Below are positions 34,040 through 44,278 of a DNA stretch of 64,000 nt, piece after piece; within the stretch, counting starts at the first letter, position 1, and every line of letters starts with the position of its first letter. Source of the DNA: Punctularia strigosozonata HHB-11173 SS5. Lineage: Eukaryota > Basidiomycota > Agaricomycetes > Corticiales > Punctulariaceae. The position numbers were made by a program, and so were the translations under genes. The notes under the pieces are model-generated. The model saw only the letters and a program-made list of their open reading frames with translations, searched no databases and was not told the origin of the DNA. The stretch is from contig NW_006767450.1 in assembly GCF_000264995.1 (NCBI RefSeq), positions 496,403 through 560,402 on the forward strand, written 5' to 3'.

Positions 34040-35073
34040 TCGCGTGGTTTTTCCTATCGACTTCTGCGGACATTCAGGAGAGAGGAGGGATGGCATTATT
34101 ATTCTTGGTTCAAGGATAGCGTTTATTTGGGATTACTGATTGAACATGTATCGTGGTGCGCTCGACCATTACTATCACTATCTCCGGAACGACACCAGGT
34201 TTCGTGAAAACCGCGAACCGGGATATCTAGTGCGTCGACATCATATACCGAACACTGCCATGTGACGGCACTGCTTGCGTATCCATGTTGATGAGGTCGC
34301 CTGGAGCGCACTCGTGAAAGCCCTCGCCCGCACCCAAACGCTGATAGCACCGGGGTTGCCATTCATCGCCCGGTGGGGCTATTCGCGGTATCGCAAACAT
34401 CGGGTACCCGCTCGCACGTCATATCCTTATCGCATCCAGCATGCCCTTCGAAAAATCCAATCGCCTGCATCTCCAAACTGGCAAACGTCGGGATCAGAGC
34501 CAAGGCGGCCTCCGTCGGAAAGACCCCATGGAAAGGTCTTGGCCTTGGTATGAGTCCAGCATGAAACCTTGACCCGGGTGATTATGAAGACGCAAGTGAG
34601 TGACAGCGTCGATATGATTGGTATCGAGCGAGCGGCCAGGGAGATTCAGCCTGAACTTTAATGTGAGGTGAAGCTTTTCCTATTTTGTTTAATTTTCTCC
34701 GTAATGAATGTTCGACACGCTCCTTGGATGTTTCGGCGGAGCATGCAGAGGAGCTGACTCTCGTTCTGCAGTCCTTCGCACGTCTCCTAAGGGAGCCTAC
34801 TATCTTGCATGGCCCAGGCCTACAGTGGAGACGCCGGTGATATTCTGGTGAAAATCCTCCATTTGGGAGACAACATAACATACAAAGGAATGGATCGATC
34901 TGTAACTCTGCAAAATACAAATGATGATGGGATCCGCCCTAGATTCGCCGTCACGTCAAGACAACCCGTTTTGAATATAGGAATCCGTCGTGCCACTTGA
35001 TTACGAGTTGGATATTTGCGGATGGAGACATCGTCATACCTTGTTTCGGATGGGGCTCCTGCACCGAATTTCT
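34040..35073. other. intergenic with an F-box-family remnant
   Basis: About 1 kb without an intact gene. It contains a minus-strand fragment of the F-box-like family (separate entry). Confidence 0.5.
34270..34560 (-). pseudogene. fragment of an F-box-like family gene
   Basis: On the minus strand near 34350-34270 the reading GAISVWVRARAFTSALQATS matches the family C-terminal block GGESIWERARAFT. The sequence just upstream has no continuous frame. It is 0.5 kb beyond the 3' end of the intact copy at 35074-36057, so it is probably an old tandem copy. Confidence 0.45.
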
Positions 35074-36057
35074 TCAGCAATCGAAGACTCGGGGAACGGC
35101 CCAGTCCTGGAGTTCCAGCTCGCGCGTGAAAGCGCGGGCGCGATCCCAGATGCTCTCGCCTCCGAACACTTCTCGTTCCCAATCGTCACGGAGCGATGCC
35201 GTCCGCATCACCGCAAACGTCGGGTACCCACGGGCACGTTGCTTCCCCACTCCCCCAAGACACATTTCTCCATAGACGCGCAAGAATTCGTGGTTCAGCT
35301 CGATCACGAACATCTTCAAGTGCTTGAACTCGCGCTGCGTGTCGCTCAGCAGTACGCAGACCACCACGTTCGGGTGATCGGTGCCGATGGATAGATGTGT
35401 AAGGTTTCGGTACTGGAGGAACTCCTCGCCGGGCTTGATGCCGGTGTAGCTATGAATCCGCAAGTGCGTGACGGTGTCGGTGGTCGTGCCATCGGACTCG
35501 TAGAAGTTGAGGTTCAGAGGAACGTTCACCGTGAGCCCAAGTGCTTTGATTGAAGAGGGTCCTGAGCGGCCGGAGTCGGTTTGCGCAGATGCATCGGGGA
35601 AGCGCGATGACAGGATCGCGAGCGCCTTGCGGATGTGAACCTCTTTAAGACGCCAAGTGCGATCGCGCGAGACGCGCGTCCAGCAGAGTGACTCCAAGTT
35701 GGGAAAGAGAAGGAGGAGTTTCGCGAGGAAATCCTGGTTCAGCTTGAGGTCGCGCAGGTGATACACCTCGCGAGACTCGCTCGGTGAACTCGCCTCGATC
35801 CATAGTTGACGGACGTGGCTAGCTCGCGATCTGGCGATGGCGGATCCCTGTCCGTCCTGCACAATCTCTTGGATCCAGCGTCTGATCATGTCGGCGCCTG
35901 CCTTGGAGTCTGTCGCCACGACAGCGTACAGGTGGCGTTGTGCGATCTGGGCCGTCCAGGATGCCACCAAGCAGAGGTTATAGGCCGTTCGGCGATCTAT
36001 CGCGGAAGCGCGCTCGACGATATTGATTAACAGTTCAGTTGGTAGTAAGACTGGCAT
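35074..36057 (-). CDS. F-box-like family protein (LCLVASW family copy 3), intact
   Basis: Single exon, 327 residues from MPVLLPTELLINIVERASAI. Upstream in-frame ATGs (up to 36207) are less likely because relatives begin at this point. Shared blocks: DRRTAYNLCLVASWTAQIAQ, RHLYAVVATDSKAG, ASHVRQLWIEAS, FPNLESLCWTRV, YRNLTHLSIGTD and DWEREVFGGESIWDRARAF. Same proposed F-box plus leucine-rich layout as the copy at 16228. A fragment lies 3' and a broken copy lies 5', all on the minus strand, so this is a tandem cluster. Confidence 0.8.
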   Translation of the reverse strand: MPVLLPTELLINIVERASAIDRRTAYNLCLVASWTAQIAQRHLYAVVATDSKAGADMIRRWIQEIVQDGQGSAIARSRASHVRQLWIEASSPSESREVYHLRDLKLNQDFLAKLLLLFPNLESLCWTRVSRDRTWRLKEVHIRKALAILSSRFPDASAQTDSGRSGPSSIKALGLTVNVPLNLNFYESDGTTTDTVTHLRIHSYTGIKPGEEFLQYRNLTHLSIGTDHPNVVVCVLLSDTQREFKHLKMFVIELNHEFLRVYGEMCLGGVGKQRARGYPTFAVMRTASLRDDWEREVFGGESIWDRARAFTRELELQDWAVPRVFDC

Positions 36058-36500
36058 CTTCTTGTGTGTAGTCAGGTGCTGATATGAAGAACTTGTCGTT
36101 TCGTCGTTGTCGAGTGGCTCGAGTCTAAGACAAAGGAAGGATGGTTGTCTGAAAGTTCGCACGGACCTTGCACTGAGTCGAACTCTCCCACGATAGTGGG
36201 TGCACAACGGGCTTTCCTGTTTCTGGCACTGAGCAACCGACGATTGCTGGGAAGGACCCTCGCAATAGACGGCGGAAGGAGTAAAAGACGAAACATATCT
36301 GAAGATTAACCGAAGATGAGGCTACAAATCATCCTGTTTTGTCCTACGTGTAGAGCACATCTGGCCATGCAAGCCTCGCCAGTCGATATTATTCTTTCGC
36401 CGCTTCGGACGCCATCCCGGTCTCCACTGCGTTCGCCTGTCCTTCCACCGATGGCATTTCAAACCGCTTTTGGCCTTACATGCTGCCCCAGAACATATTT
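36058..36500. other. intergenic in the F-box-like cluster
   Basis: Promoter side of the intact copy and 3' flank of the broken one. Nothing else is seen. Confidence 0.5.
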
Positions 36501-37474
36501 TCAGTTCCCGAGTGGTAGAGTCCATCCTCTCCATTCCAGCTGTTCCGTGTACACGCTGGCTCGCTCCCAGATGCTCTCGCCTCCATGAGCCTCGTTCTCC
36601 CAATCGATCTCTTGTATGCCTCTCCCTCGTATCACTATGAACAGCCTCTTGTCCTCTTGCCGCTCCTTGCGGACCAATTCGTGAAGAGTGATCCAATCAT
36701 GGTTCCGTGCCTCTCCTGCCTCCAAGACAATCATCCGCAAACTCGCGTTCGCAGGTCCAGGTCTCGCTCTGTGCGGATACCATTTCAGCATGGCAGGACC
36801 GTCCTTCATGCTTTCGTGGGTGAACGATATGTGGGTCAGGTTGCGACACCGGTCCAGGACGCGGACAGTGCACATATATAAACGTGTACGGTGCCTCTCC
36901 CTTGCAGACGCGCAGGCAAGTGATCGCATCTAATGTTTTGCGTACGGTCCACCCTCTCGAAATCTTCATGCTGCCAAAAGTAGGCCGTTGCAAGATGAAG
37001 GTCTCCGGGCGCACGCGGTGGCGTCGGTTCGGGCAGAGATAGGAGCGACTGGCGCACGCTCCCCAAGTTCAGCTGGGTGCGGCGTCCCTCCACGTTGGTG
37101 GAGGCATCGTCTACTGGCCGCTGCCCGGTCCAGCCGATCGACTGCAGGTTGGGGAACAGTCGAAGCAATCTGTCGAGTATGGCGAGATCTAGATCGCTGG
37201 ATACACCATCACCGCGCTCCGGGTGATCGCAGTGACCGTGTGCCCATAGTCGTCGGACATGATGAGCCCGCGCCATCGGCTTGTCATCCCGTGCCATCTC
37301 AGCGATCCATCCTTCGAAAAGTTCCGCGTCTCCCTTGCGGGTAGTCGAGAGCGCCGCGTAAAGGTGCTTCTCCGCGATTTGCTGCACCCAGGATGCGACG
37401 GGGCAAAGACTGCGGGATAAAGGAACTGCGATCCTTGTTTGCGGCGAATTCGTAGATGGGGATTCAGAGTTCAT
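36501..37474 (-). pseudogene. F-box-like family copy 4, at least two frameshifts
   Basis: The N-terminal region recovers only SLCPVASWVQQIAEKHLYAA in frame; the preceding F-box part (ANKDRSSF, compare DRRTAYNL) is in another frame. HHVRRLWAHGHC and FPNLQSIGWTGQ follow. A second shift near 36870 separates the C-terminal part: CRNLTHISFTHE, IDWENEAHGGESIWERASVY, ending at 36501. Sequence blocks are still clear, so decay is recent relative to the fragment at 34.3 kb. Confidence 0.7.
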
Positions 37475-38144
37475 ATGGAAGGCAGCTGGGCATTGCTAGA
37501 ACGCGATGGGAAGTAGTGGCGAACGTGAGGAATGACCGCGTCAGTTTTATGTATACAGGTACCCCAAGAATTCGTACGGAAGACGAGGACTTATGCTATT
37601 ATCCTGTTGCACCGCGTTGTTGATGTGGAAGATGAAGTGAAGCAAGGGGGGGTATTGTGCGCTATTGCGCGTGTAAGATCTAAGGCGTCAGACAACCGGC
37701 ACGTTTTTCTCAAGCAGCTGCACTACATACGACGTCGACCATGGCAGAGACTCGAGCCCATGCGCTTTCGCCTGCACTTTATTTCAACCTATCAACTCGG
37801 ATGGGAACTCGCGCACATGCAACGTGACAGTCGAGAAACGGGGAATGGGCAGAGCACTCGACGTGAAAATCGATGCTCGCTCGACGTTGCCGTCCTGACC
37901 CCTGGCAGAGCACATACTGTCAGGAATACCGCAGTCTCCGCCTGGAACTTCTTGCAGTCCAAGATACCGACAACAGGACATCAGAGGCCGTACGCAGGCC
38001 CTCTCGAGCATATGTCCTGGCTCCAGCGCCCTATGCCCACGCTCGAGAGAGCTGCGGACATCAACCCTATACCCAACCTCGCTCACGGGCCTGCAAACAT
38101 AAAGCCGCGATCGGGACCGGCGGGGACCTGTACGAATCTGAAGC
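37475..38144. other. intergenic
   Basis: Open frames here (one long frame runs from 37532 on the plus strand) show no domain and overlap the PP2C start in another frame, so none is called. Divergent promoters of the broken F-box-like copy and the phosphatase. Confidence 0.45.
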
Positions 38145-39535
38145 ATGGCTACGAAGGCCGAGACGAACCTTGGGTGGACCGGACACGGACCTTGGCAGTA
38201 CACCGTGCTGTCGGGCACGGCGCTTACAGACGAACTTCAGCGGCTCTCTGCGCCGACCTCAGTCGGCACGGCGGACGCAGTGACGTTCCAGCCCTCTCCG
38301 AAGTCGCACAGTCAAGATCGTTACGTGGTTCACGAGTGGGAGATTGGTGCGACGGGGCAACATTGGAAGTTTGCCGGGGTGTTCGACGGTGAGCTCTTCA
38401 CCCTTGAATTCTCGCATCACGTCGTTACTCACGAGGCTCACTTCCTCTAGGCCACGGTGGCGAGGCAACTTCCGAGCATATCGTCGATGTCTTCCCGGAT
38501 CTCGTCCGTCAGTCACTCGAGCAGCTGCTTTCCAACTCCCCCGAAGATGTCGTCCCAGCCGTCTCGGATTTGTTGGTGAAATCCATCCGTGACTTCGACG
38601 AGGGGCTCGCTCTGGACCTGTTCGGCATCTTTCCCGGTGGTTTGGAAGAAGCCACCGGGCTATCGGACGACGAGCTCAAGGCCCGCATGAGCGAAGGCGA
38701 CAACCAGATCAAGTTCGAGAGGTGCATGTCCGGTACGACCGCGCTGATATCTTTGTTGGACCCCGCTGGGGCCAACCTTTGGGTGGCGAGCCTCGGAGAC
38801 TGCAACGCCGGTACGTATAATCATTCTTCTGCGAGCGTGCACTTCCCTTACACGTAAACGCCCAGTCGTGGGCACCCAAACCGGTCCCGAGCAGTGGCAG
38901 CTGGACGTTACCGACGGCAACCACAACGGCAACAACTCCGAAGAGGCCGCTCGTGTCCGCCAGGAACATCCTGGAGAGGACGAGTGCGTGATGGAGACGC
39001 CGTGGGGTACCCGAGTCCTGGGTGCCATCGCCATCACCCGAGGTACGGGATGTTCCATTAGCCAATTACGAAGGTGGGACTGACCTCTCGAACAGCGGCG
39101 GGCGACTATCATTTCAAGTTGCCCTTACCATGGATTGAAGTATCGCTCCGTGTCAAGGAGATCAAGTTCAGCTACACGAGTTTAGATGCTTGGAAGGCGC
39201 GCATCCGGACTCCGCCGTACCTGTCGAACGTTGCGGGCATCCGTCACATCAAGCTCGACCCGCTGCAGGACGGTCACAAGCGGTTCCTGATCATGAGCTC
39301 GGACGGGCTATACGATTTACGACCGGAGGAGGACATGGAGTCGCCAGTGACAAAATATGCGCTGGGATGGCTCAAGGCCGCCGCGAAAGCGCAGGACGCG
39401 GGAGGGAACCTTGCGATGGAGGTGTTACGTCAGGGCCTCGGCGGCGAGGACGAGGCGAAGGTGTCCGCAATGCTGACGCTCGAAAGTGAGGGCCGGTGGA
39501 CGGACGATATCACGGTCATCGTCAAGCCCCTATAG
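38145..39535 (+). CDS. PP2C-family protein serine/threonine phosphatase
   Basis: Four exons: 38145-38388, 38451-38810, 38866-39042, 39096-39535; 406 residues. PPM/PP2C motifs in order: SQDRYVV (metal site 1 region), FAGVFDGHGGE (metal-binding D and G), MSGTTALISLLD, WVASLGDCNA, FLIMSSDGLYDL and TDDITVIVKPL with the final metal-binding Asp pair. The layout, with a long insert between the GDC and SSDGLYD motifs and no membrane or targeting segment that I can see, resembles pyruvate dehydrogenase phosphatase-like fungal PP2Cs. The substrate is not known. The usual R-x-x-GD box reads AITRAAGDYHFKLP, formed across the exon 3/4 junction. Confidence 0.9.
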
Positions 39536-39742
39536 GCAAGCGCGTTTATCTGTATATAAGATATGTATCTAGGCTACGTGTCTAGCAAATATTTATTTGC
39601 GCGCTTTGAATCCAATGCAGGGTGATTCCCCTCTTCACACTACACAGGCTGTACAGTCCGAGCCATCGAAAGCGAGTACTCGTACGCCATCAGAAGAAGT
39701 CAAATTCAAACTGTGGCAACAACTATTCTCAATACCTGATTC

Positions 39743-41858
39743 TCAAGTATCATCAAAGTTTTGGACACTCACGCACGGGTTGGGATCGTCTGGCATTTTG
39801 CCTCCCATCAAGAAGCCGATGATTTGCGCCTTTTTCACGCCCCTGCCCTCCGCCCCTCTAGTACCATCACCCCAGCAAGAAATGGGTTCGATTGTCTCCC
39901 TCCCTTCGCAGGGTCGTTTCCGGACTTGCGCAGGCAGTATTCCTCGTATGTCCAACCCAGCATGTCGCGCATCGTCCCGTTGAAGAAAGGACCCATCTTC
40001 TCGATCTCCTTGGCTTCCGCGCGCATGCACATCTCCGACACAGTAGCTGGTGGAAGTTTCGGTCCGAACGGGTTAGGGATGTGATCGTGACTCGATTCCA
40101 CCATGCGCTGCAATCGCGGATATTCAATCGGGTCGTTCCACCAGCCGTCGAGGCGGAGGTACTCTTCCTCGTGCGAGTAGGGGCAGAAGTCGTCCGGGCG
40201 GTGGCATTTGTCGAGGAGGTAGGCGAGACAGATGTTGCGGCCACTATAAGACGTAGAAAGGGCGCACGTCAGCTGAAAATATCCAGAGAGACAGGACTTC
40301 AATATATCCACTGCAGTATTGGCCCAACTCAACGTATCCTTTCTATCAGATTTTGAGGTTTGTCTAAGGCAGGATTCCATGTGTACGGAAGCCCGTCGAG
40401 AGCTCGCGGTAGTCCGTGACATGCTCGACAGCGGCGACTATGATGACGAGGACGAGGAAGATATCGTCTCTGAAGACGAAAAACCCTTCTGGTTCCGTGA
40501 CATTGGATGCCCGTCCGACTCCGAAGATTTCAAGCGCGAAGGAAATGGGCTGCAGTGCCACGACTACAACCGCGATGGCTGTAAGAGAGGACCGCGAAGT
40601 TGTCCGTACAAGCATGGGCCGGATCATCGGAGTATCCGCGACGATCTGTACGCTTCTTTCCGTCCACCACGACAAAGCGTACGAACCATGCATGGCGGCC
40701 CTGATAAGTCCTATACCCTTTCGAGCGAGACCTCGGCGGTACCGGGATTTCAAAAGTCTTTTGTCATACTCCAACGCCCGGCCGGCGCATTGCGCTGCTG
40801 CATGATAGCTGCGGGTCACGAAAGCGTCGAATGAGCTGACACAAAATCAACATCATGATAGCAAACTCTCGTCACGTAATCATTTCTTTTGAGAAAGGCT
40901 GCCGCCAGATTACTCAAGTACCGAGGGCGTGGTCCATCCACCTGCGCTGCGTGGAAGTACGCCTCTATTGCTTTGTGCCATTCCCCCTTTCTGAAGAACG
41001 CGTTACCCTACAGGAGCCAATCTTGGATGTGAGTTCACCCGACCCCCGTATGTTCTGAAGGGTCTGTCATGTTACTCGCCTTATCCTTGAAATTCTCGCC
41101 TTCTGTATTCTGTTCTTTCTGCATCGCACGCCGCTTTTCTGCACGCGCCGCGACTTCCGCCTCTCTGGAACGCTTCCACCTCGGATCGTCCACTGCGTTT
41201 GGAAATTCCGGTTCTCGAAGGCTGCAGAGAGCAAGGATGACTGGCGTTGTCTGGGGTGTGCCGTGCAGGCTGCCTACGTAGCCAACGTGTCCCTTTCCAG
41301 AAGCGGAGAATGCGACCGACGCGTGGTAGTTGAGTACAGATGAGTCCTCTTCGTTCCTGTATCCGTAAACAACGTGCCAGGGGGGGCGAGGCCTGGGCCA
41401 GAGATCTGCAATGCATGCACGTCGTACTCGATTGCGAGCTCCTGCTTCGACACGTTCAGTACTTCCAGGCGCGTTAGCCTGTGCTTGGCCTTGCGGTAAG
41501 CGTCCGCCCTCCAGTTGAGTCCCCACACTTGGAGGAAAAGAGTGTTCATGTCCTTGGCATGTATTTCGGCCGCGAAGTCGCAGGCGTAGACGACGGTGCC
41601 GCCGCCGTCTTTCACGTAGCGCTTGAGCGCTGCCGGCGTCTTGGAGTGCGACAGCTCCGCCATGGCGCCGTCGGCTACGACCACCGCGGCAATTGCTTGC
41701 GGATTGCTGAGGCGCGTGATCGCCTCGGCGTCGGTGCGGACTTCGACGAGTGAGCACCGCTCGTCTAGCGCAGACAGCAGGTGGGCATATTGTTCGTAAA
41801 AGCCTGGCCGACTTGCGAGGCGAATGAGGAGAACGGTCGGTTTTGAGCGAGTCGTCAT
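39743..41858 (-). pseudogene. GATase-like/TPR/CCCH zinc-finger gene with an inverted internal exon
   Basis: Exon 1 from 41858 encodes MTTRSKPTVLLIRLASRPGF and a DJ-1/ThuA-like alpha-beta domain of about 200 residues. A G7 run at 41380-41386 marks a frame change before WHVVYGYRNEEDSS. After an intron, GNAFFRKGEWHKAIEAYFHA and ALEYDKRLLKSRYRRGLARK are TPR helices; this exon ends at 40687 with a GT donor. The final exon (from 40243) has a CCCH finger (CLAYLLDKCHRPDDFCPYSH) and GWTYEEYCLRKSGNDP. The exon that belongs between them, carrying another CCCH finger, lies at 40350-40647 on the opposite strand (separate entry). As sequenced the gene cannot give the full protein. The C-terminus is uncertain (stop at 39835 or, with another junction, 39743). 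It may be a true rearrangement or an assembly error. Confidence 0.75.
40350..40647 (+). other. inverted exon of the TPR-CCCH gene
   Basis: 298 bp on the plus strand read DFEVCLRQDSMCTEARRELA, an acidic linker, and the CCCH finger CHDYNRDGCKRGPRSCPYKH followed by GPDHRSIRDDL. An acceptor (CTCAAC branch site, CTATCAG) precedes it and a GTACGC donor follows it, both in plus orientation. Flanking exons on the minus strand end G|GT at 40687 and begin TATAG|T at 40243. The phases match exactly: G|AT gives Asp at one side, CT|T gives Leu at the other, yielding the family sequence RDDLGRNIC. The 39 bp and 106 bp between exons add to 145 bp, right for two normal introns cut once each. Confidence 0.85.
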
Positions 41859-42370
41859 GTCGTACGTATCTCATATTCTCGTACTGTCTGTCAGGCTTCG
41901 AAGGCGTCTGTTCTTCGCAATTAACGTCGTATTTGGCCTATCCAACGACTCAAGGTCCTAGAGATATCTCTTAATTCTTGAATATAAGTATGAATGAGAG
42001 TGCAAAAACGTACGGAACATCGCATGGTGCAGTCTCTCCAACGCCTGTTTGCCCCTATCCATCCTGGTCATGAATAAGTTTGGCTCGTGACGCGTTCCAA
42101 GCGCGGCGACATCGTCATCGGCTAAACTGAAACGCTTGTTTGGGCGCTAAAATCGGTATCCTACGGACGTACGCAAATATGTGTTGTGAGGAAACATGAC
42201 AAAACACGTTTTGCGGCGCTCAAGCCTCCCTCTGAGCTTACAGTGTCTCACTAAAGTTACTCCTCACAATGCGTAGCCGAAGGCAAACCCGCTTCGCTTC
42301 GCAAACCACATCGAACGAACAAGGAATGTAGGCGAACATTGCCGACAAAAACCTCGCAGAGCGTCTAGCA
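41859..42370. other. intergenic, AT-richer
   Basis: 5' flank of the TPR-CCCH gene and 3' flank of the next minus-strand gene. No feature is recognised. Confidence 0.5.
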
Positions 42371-44278
42371 TCAGAAGTCCCATCGGCTGACCCGCCAGTC
42401 TTCGGCCTCCTGGGCCAGCTCCTCGATGATCTCCAGGATGATCGACGGGTATGCTGTCATACCCTTCTCCTGTCCGCCTTCCCTCTCCTCCACTGTACCT
42501 GGTGCTTCTTCAAGATCTTCGGCCGGGGAACTAGGGCGCGAACCGTGCACTGCCAACGCTGGCAGGCTGTCCTGCGTCTGCGTACCCTCCGCCGCCGCAG
42601 CCACAGCCTGACACCGGAGGTGGCCACGCGAGTCAAACGGCGGCGGGTCGTCGTCGAGCATGAGCTGGCCAATGAGCACCCCAACGCTCTCGCGCTTCCG
42701 GACCGACCCCGCCCGTCGACGACGCGCGGCGCCTTCGTCGTCTTCTTCTTGCTCTTCAGGTACGGGATCCAGCGTCGCGCGGCGCGGGGTCGCCGGCGGC
42801 GAGCCATACATGACCGTGCTCGAGAGCCCCGGGGCGGAGAAGTGCTTCGCGCGCCTCGCTGCTGTCGCCCGCACCGCGCCCTCCGCATCTGCACGGTCAT
42901 GGCCACGGTCCGGCTCGACCGCATCCGGGCCGCCGCGGCTCCCGGCACTGCGCCGCATGGCGACCAGCGTCCTGGTCCGGCGCGGCGTCTGCCCCTGCCC
43001 CTGCCCCTGCTCCTTCTCGTCCTCCGCCGGCGTTTCCGCACCGTCGCTCCCAGCCACCTCCGCCTCTCCCTCGCCGTCCACTTCGGCGACGGGGGGAAGC
43101 CGGACCGAGAACGTGAGTGGCGACGAGGCGGAGATCGAGTCCGAGCTGCCGCAGACGCTGAGCGCGGACAAGGTGTAGCTGCTGTCGAACGCGTCCCACG
43201 GGCGCGCAAAGCAGGCTCGGGAGTCGGTCTGCCCGGCCAAGCCTGTATCGAACCGCGCAGATTCCTCCTCGTCCTCCTCCTCCTCCTTGGGTGGTATCAG
43301 AGCAGCGGCGCAACGCGGAGGTTCAGAGACAGGATCAGACGGTTCGATCGAGGCTTCCAGGTTAGGTTGACGAGCGTCGGTTTCCGGTAGCCGTACATCA
43401 ACAGGGTCGGTCTCGAGGCCAACGTGAGTCCGGATCGCCGGTGCGAGGTCATCCAGGAGCAGCCAGAGGTCCAGAGGTAGATCATCCGTCCGAGGGGCCA
43501 TATTACCACCCGGCGCAGCGAAGTTGGACTTGTTGGGCAAGAGCAGCCCGCGGGCATTGTTCGACGGCAGAGGACCGCAGCCGGGCTTGACTTTGGCCGT
43601 GGCGGGAGAAGGCAGAGATAGGGCGCACGAGTTCTCTTGCTGATCACCTCCGCGAGTGTTACTGTTAGTAGTAGTACGAAGAGGAGAAGCAGTGGCCGTG
43701 GACTGAGATATGCGAAACAGGTACGCGCGTCCTGGGGCTGGAGATACCGAGTGTATTTCTTCTTCGTCGTCAGCGTGGTCGTCATCGCGAGACAGAGAAA
43801 GAGCGCCCAGAATCGGCCCGAGATCGTCTAGATCCGCGTCCACTTCCACGCTCAGAGCATCCGAGAAACGTCGACCGAGAACCGGGCGGGGCGCGGGTGA
43901 TCCTGGTCCTCTACTGAAGCGCAGATTCCGTTTCAGAGGCGACGGCGACTTGCGCACCAACGGTGATGCTGCGGAAGAGGTGGAGGAACCAGATTGAGTT
44001 CGGGAGAAGAGGGCGCTTGGGAGAGAGGAAGGAGATTGAGTTCGCTCTGCGATGTGAGGTAGGGGGCCTGAGTTGCCGACTGAAGAAACGGGGATATCGT
44101 CGTCTATGCCGCTGCCGTCGTTGCGAGCCCGATTGCCTGATGTCAAGGGTCCACGCGTGTGGGTCTTTTTGGGCGTCAGCAGTCGTCCTTGGACGAGGTC
44201 CATATAAAGAGGGTTTGAGTCGCGAGTCCAGCGTGCGGATTCTGACGCCGTTGTGGGCTGACGTTGCAGAAGAGCCAT
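42371..44278 (-). CDS. large Ser/Pro/acidic-rich hypothetical protein
   Basis: Single exon of 635 residues starting MALLQRQPTTASESARWTRD. Mostly low-complexity and probably disordered: Ser-rich (SSLPSALFSRTQSGSSTSSA), acidic (EEEEDEEESARFD) and Arg/Glu stretches. Short conserved-looking islands are GPILGALSLSRDD, DDLPLDLWLLLDDLAPAIRT, SVGVLIGQLMLDDDPPPFDS and, at the C-terminus, YPSIILEIIEELAQEAEDW. The last is an amphipathic helix. The layout suggests a cytoskeletal or signalling scaffold with small binding motifs, but this is a guess. Divergent to MED10, with 335 bp between starts. Confidence 0.7.
   Translation of the reverse strand: MALLQRQPTTASESARWTRDSNPLYMDLVQGRLLTPKKTHTRGPLTSGNRARNDGSGIDDDIPVSSVGNSGPLPHIAERTQSPSSLPSALFSRTQSGSSTSSAASPLVRKSPSPLKRNLRFSRGPGSPAPRPVLGRRFSDALSVEVDADLDDLGPILGALSLSRDDDHADDEEEIHSVSPAPGRAYLFRISQSTATASPLRTTTNSNTRGGDQQENSCALSLPSPATAKVKPGCGPLPSNNARGLLLPNKSNFAAPGGNMAPRTDDLPLDLWLLLDDLAPAIRTHVGLETDPVDVRLPETDARQPNLEASIEPSDPVSEPPRCAAALIPPKEEEEDEEESARFDTGLAGQTDSRACFARPWDAFDSSYTLSALSVCGSSDSISASSPLTFSVRLPPVAEVDGEGEAEVAGSDGAETPAEDEKEQGQGQGQTPRRTRTLVAMRRSAGSRGGPDAVEPDRGHDRADAEGAVRATAARRAKHFSAPGLSSTVMYGSPPATPRRATLDPVPEEQEEDDEGAARRRRAGSVRKRESVGVLIGQLMLDDDPPPFDSRGHLRCQAVAAAAEGTQTQDSLPALAVHGSRPSSPAEDLEEAPGTVEEREGGQEKGMTAYPSIILEIIEELAQEAEDWRVSRWDF

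Noticed and set aside
37532-38392. 286-residue plus-strand open frame before the PP2C gene
   Set aside because: No domain; overlaps the PP2C first exon in another frame, where the phosphatase motifs are clear.
40350-40647. Independent plus-strand zinc-finger gene
   Set aside because: It has splice sites at both ends but no start or stop of its own, and its phases fit the minus-strand gene exactly when turned round.
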